From the NCBI RefSeq assembly GCF_013201825.1, contig NZ_CP053836.1:2790001-2854000 (forward strand): a stretch of DNA of 64,000 nt. The letters run 5' to 3'. The notes below the pieces were generated by a model, which had not been told where the DNA came from, did no database searches, and saw only the letters and a program-made list of their open reading frames with translations. Positions 61,560 to 64,000 of this stretch are shown here, one piece after another. The position numbers and the translations under genes were made by a program. Origin of the DNA: Halarcobacter ebronensis (GTDB lineage: Bacteria > Campylobacterota > Campylobacteria > Campylobacterales > Arcobacteraceae). Position 1 is the first letter of the stretch. Every line of letters begins with the position of its first letter.

Positions 61560-64000
61560 TGATCCACTTCTCTATTTTATCTTGATATGAGTAGAAAATT
61601 CTACCGGCACTCTTTTCATCTTCTGCCTGAACATAGAGATTTAAGTACTCATTGTGTTGGTCTGGTACCATCAAAATCCACTCTTCATCATTCATCCAAA
61701 TCTTAACCCCATCAACTGAAGAGATTTTTTTGTCTTTACCATCCTCTAAAAACTTCCTCATCATTTTTCCTTTTAAAGAGCTAGGACAAGGTATGTTTTC
61801 TCCTTTATAACAAAAATCAGGTAAATCTTTATGCAGTTTAGAGAGCTTTTTCCCTGACTTTTTAAGAAGCTCTAAAATTTTGAAACTTGTAAAAATAGAG
61901 TCCCTATTTAATCCAAATTCATTAAAGGCAAAATGCCCATCTGTATCTGCTATTAAATCATACTCTTTTAACTGCTCTGCTTTGAAGTTTGAGAGTTTTT
62001 CTCTATATACTTCAATATGATCATACTCTATAAAATCTGGTGCCCAAGCTGGAAGAATAACTTTTAATTTTCTATCTGTACTTTTATCTAAAAGAGCTAA
62101 AACTATCAAAAGAAGTTTATAGTCATAGATTAACTCACCTTTATTATCTATAACTTGAAGTTTGTGTCCATTTGGATAGATAAGAAATCCACAATCAAGG
62201 TTTAAACCTCTTACAATATGTTGCATATTCTCTTGGGTTTTTACAATATCGTTTGATTTACCCTTCTCTCTTCTATGGGCATTTAAAATTATATTATCAA
62301 TTCCAAGTTCATTTATTATTCTTGGATAGATATCAGAGGTTGATCCATTCATAATATCAACTGCAACTTTCTGTTCGCAGTTTTTAAATAGGGTTTTATC
62401 AAAAGAGTCTTCAATAGCTTTTATATATAACTCTCTTAGATTTTTATCCTCTGTAATTGAACCAATCTCATCATATTTCACTTTTCTAAAGTTTTCTCTA
62501 AAGAAAATTCTCTCTATTGATTGGGCAAGTTTACTATCTAAAACTAAACCTTCATTTGTAAAAAAGATAATCTCAGTTTGAGTTGGATCAAAAACAGATT
62601 GCCTTAAGTGTACTCCTGCTATTACATCTTCATTTTTACTTAAAGCTTGTCTCATAACATTTGAAGGAACATTGTATGGGTCAACAATATTAACACCCGT
62701 TGATAAAATACCTGCTACAAAGGCTCTTTTTAACATAAATGTAGATTTGTGATAATCCCTTGATACATAGATATTGCAGCCTTGAGGCAAAATCGTCCCA
62801 AAAGCTTCTGCAAGTTTTGTAGTCATCTCGCACGAAAGTTCAATATTTGTTCTACCAACTACCGCACCATCTTCAAAGATTGATGATTTATATTTATTCC
62901 CCCAAATAATGTTTGCACTAACAACAGATGATGCTTCAATCTCTTTATCAGGCCACATAATAATATCTTTTTCAAAAGATACTTTTTTGTTTACAATACA
63001 CTTTTCAGCCATAATAACACCAAAAGGTATTTTGCTCTCATCTTTTATAATATTATCATTACAAATTACAGAGTTATTAACTTTAACTTTAACTCCAATT
63101 TTTACATCATCCCATAAAACTGAATCAATAATCTCTGAGTGTTTACCAATCTTTGAATTATCACCAATTATACAATTTTTTAAAGTTACACCCTCATCAA
63201 CAAATACATTTTTACCTAAAATAACTGTACCTTCAACTCTAACTTTTTTATTTAGCTTAACTCCTGATTCACTATAAACTATCCCATTATCAATCTCTTT
63301 TGCATAACCCTTATATGGAAGTGTAATCTCCCCATTAAAGATATCTTTATATACTTCTCTATAACTTTCAGGATTTCCAACATCTCTCCAATATCCACTT
63401 TCAGAACAACCCCAAAGAGGAATATCTTGTTTCATCATCAAAGGAAATAGATCCTTTGCAAAATCAAAATTGTGTTTATATGGTATTAAATCTAAAACTT
63501 CTGGTTCTATAATATAAATACCTGTATTAATAGTATCACTAAAAACTTCTCCCCAACTTGGCTTTTCTAAAAATCTCTCTATTCTATGGTCTTCATTTGC
63601 GATCACAACGCCAAACTGTAAAGGATTTTCAACAGAAGTTAGTGTAATAGTTAGTTTTGAGTTTTTCTTTTCGTGAAAATTTTGAATATTTTTAAAATCA
63701 AAATTTGTTACCAAATCTCCACTAACAATTATAAAAGTCTCATCTAAAAACTCTTTTGCAAATGCTACTGCTCCTGCTGTTCCATAATCATCATCTGGTA
63801 AAAAATAGGTTATTTTTACCCCTAAATCTTTTCCATCTTTAAAATGATTTTTTATAATCTCTGGCTTGAAATACAGTAAAACTCCAATTTCAGTAATACC
63901 AAGTTCATCTCTAAGTTTGATGATAATATGTTCCATCATAGGTCTATTCAATATTGGTAGCATTGGTTTAGGAACAGCATTTGTTAATGGCTGTATTCTT
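61552..64000 (-). CDS. Sugar-nucleotidyltransferase / phosphohexomutase-like two-domain protein (5' end outside window)
   Basis: At least 816 residues; the frame continues to the right edge, where RIQPLTNAVPKPMLPILNRP is the inner part of the nucleotidyltransferase start, so about 12-15 residues (the GGxGTR loop) are missing. Domain order: NTP-transferase (with VSGDLVTNFDF), left-handed beta-helix hexapeptide repeats (GTVILGKNVFVDEGVTLKNC), then a phosphomannomutase-like half. The mutase half has no TASHNP-type active-site Ser: the equivalent place reads IAGVHLRQSVFDPTQ. Proteins of this type are annotated as mannose-1-phosphate guanylyltransferases. First visible gene of the glycogen operon; it might supply a sugar nucleotide or sense one. 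Confidence 0.85.
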   Translation of the reverse strand, partial: RIQPLTNAVPKPMLPILNRPMMEHIIIKLRDELGITEIGVLLYFKPEIIKNHFKDGKDLGVKITYFLPDDDYGTAGAVAFAKEFLDETFIIVSGDLVTNFDFKNIQNFHEKKNSKLTITLTSVENPLQFGVVIANEDHRIERFLEKPSWGEVFSDTINTGIYIIEPEVLDLIPYKHNFDFAKDLFPLMMKQDIPLWGCSESGYWRDVGNPESYREVYKDIFNGEITLPYKGYAKEIDNGIVYSESGVKLNKKVRVEGTVILGKNVFVDEGVTLKNCIIGDNSKIGKHSEIIDSVLWDDVKIGVKVKVNNSVICNDNIIKDESKIPFGVIMAEKCIVNKKVSFEKDIIMWPDKEIEASSVVSANIIWGNKYKSSIFEDGAVVGRTNIELSCEMTTKLAEAFGTILPQGCNIYVSRDYHKSTFMLKRAFVAGILSTGVNIVDPYNVPSNVMRQALSKNEDVIAGVHLRQSVFDPTQTEIIFFTNEGLVLDSKLAQSIERIFFRENFRKVKYDEIGSITEDKNLRELYIKAIEDSFDKTLFKNCEQKVAVDIMNGSTSDIYPRIINELGIDNIILNAHRREKGKSNDIVKTQENMQHIVRGLNLDCGFLIYPNGHKLQVIDNKGELIYDYKLLLIVLALLDKSTDRKLKVILPAWAPDFIEYDHIEVYREKLSNFKAEQLKEYDLIADTDGHFAFNEFGLNRDSIFTSFKILELLKKSGKKLSKLHKDLPDFCYKGENIPCPSSLKGKMMRKFLEDGKDKKISSVDGVKIWMNDEEWILMVPDQHNEYLNLYVQAEDEKSAGRIFYSYQDKIEKWISE

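Overview
The window is AT-rich DNA from a Campylobacterota bacterium, most likely Arcobacteraceae (Arcobacter sensu lato). I infer this from base composition, codon use, HQWRQPL-type histidine kinases, and the mix of ars, T1SS/RTX adhesin, Hox hydrogenase and GH57 glycogen genes. No rRNA, tRNA, CRISPR array or insertion sequence was found.

Layout. (1) 1-4.6 kb: a MerR-type regulator with two 27-bp dyads upstream, a PepSY membrane protein, a frameshifted rarD, and an unknown membrane-anchored protein. (2) 4.6-8.9 kb: an arsenic-resistance operon on the minus strand (arsR, gamma-glutamylcyclotransferase-like gene, arsB, arsC, ArsP/YraQ permease, thioredoxin-like protein). The same ArsR-type operator occurs twice, once over the -35 box of arsR. 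A divergent flavin-oxidase-family gene follows. (3) 8.9-10.8 kb: transketolase. (4) 11-41.7 kb: a type I secretion and giant-adhesin locus. The operon tolC-ABC-hlyD ends in two lipoprotein genes (ankyrin and WG repeats). A PhoB-type response regulator and a soluble histidine kinase sit between it and a 22.3-kb LapA-like adhesin gene. This gene would encode about 7,421 residues, including 57 essentially identical 103-residue repeats. As given, it is broken by three 1-base deletions, all at the same site of the repeat. (5) 41.8-45.2 kb: unrecognised small genes and an alpha/alpha-toroid protein. (6) 45.4-50.6 kb: hoxEFUYH plus a maturation protease, an NAD-coupled bidirectional [NiFe] hydrogenase. 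(7) 50.6-64 kb: a nine-gene minus-strand operon for glycogen and alpha-glucan metabolism, running off the right edge.

How the genes may work together. The T1SS (TolC-like, HlyD-like and LapB-like proteins) is the obvious exporter of the adhesin. Similar tandem direct repeats, AAGTTGCTA and AAGTTACTA, lie at similar distances upstream of both tolC and the adhesin. This suggests co-regulation, plausibly by the adjacent PhoB-family regulator. The adhesin N-terminus has a LapA-style retention module with an Ala-Ala-Gly site, implying c-di-GMP/LapG-type control encoded elsewhere. The glycogen operon contains two proteins whose key residues are missing: an FBPase-like protein without the SEE and GSS motifs, and a phosphorylase without the PLP lysine. 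They may be pseudoenzymes or a divergent subfamily.

The most notable items are the adhesin array and its frameshifts, the shared promoter boxes, the TolC-SPOR fusion, the FBPase-like pseudoenzyme, and a gene that seems to start with ATA.
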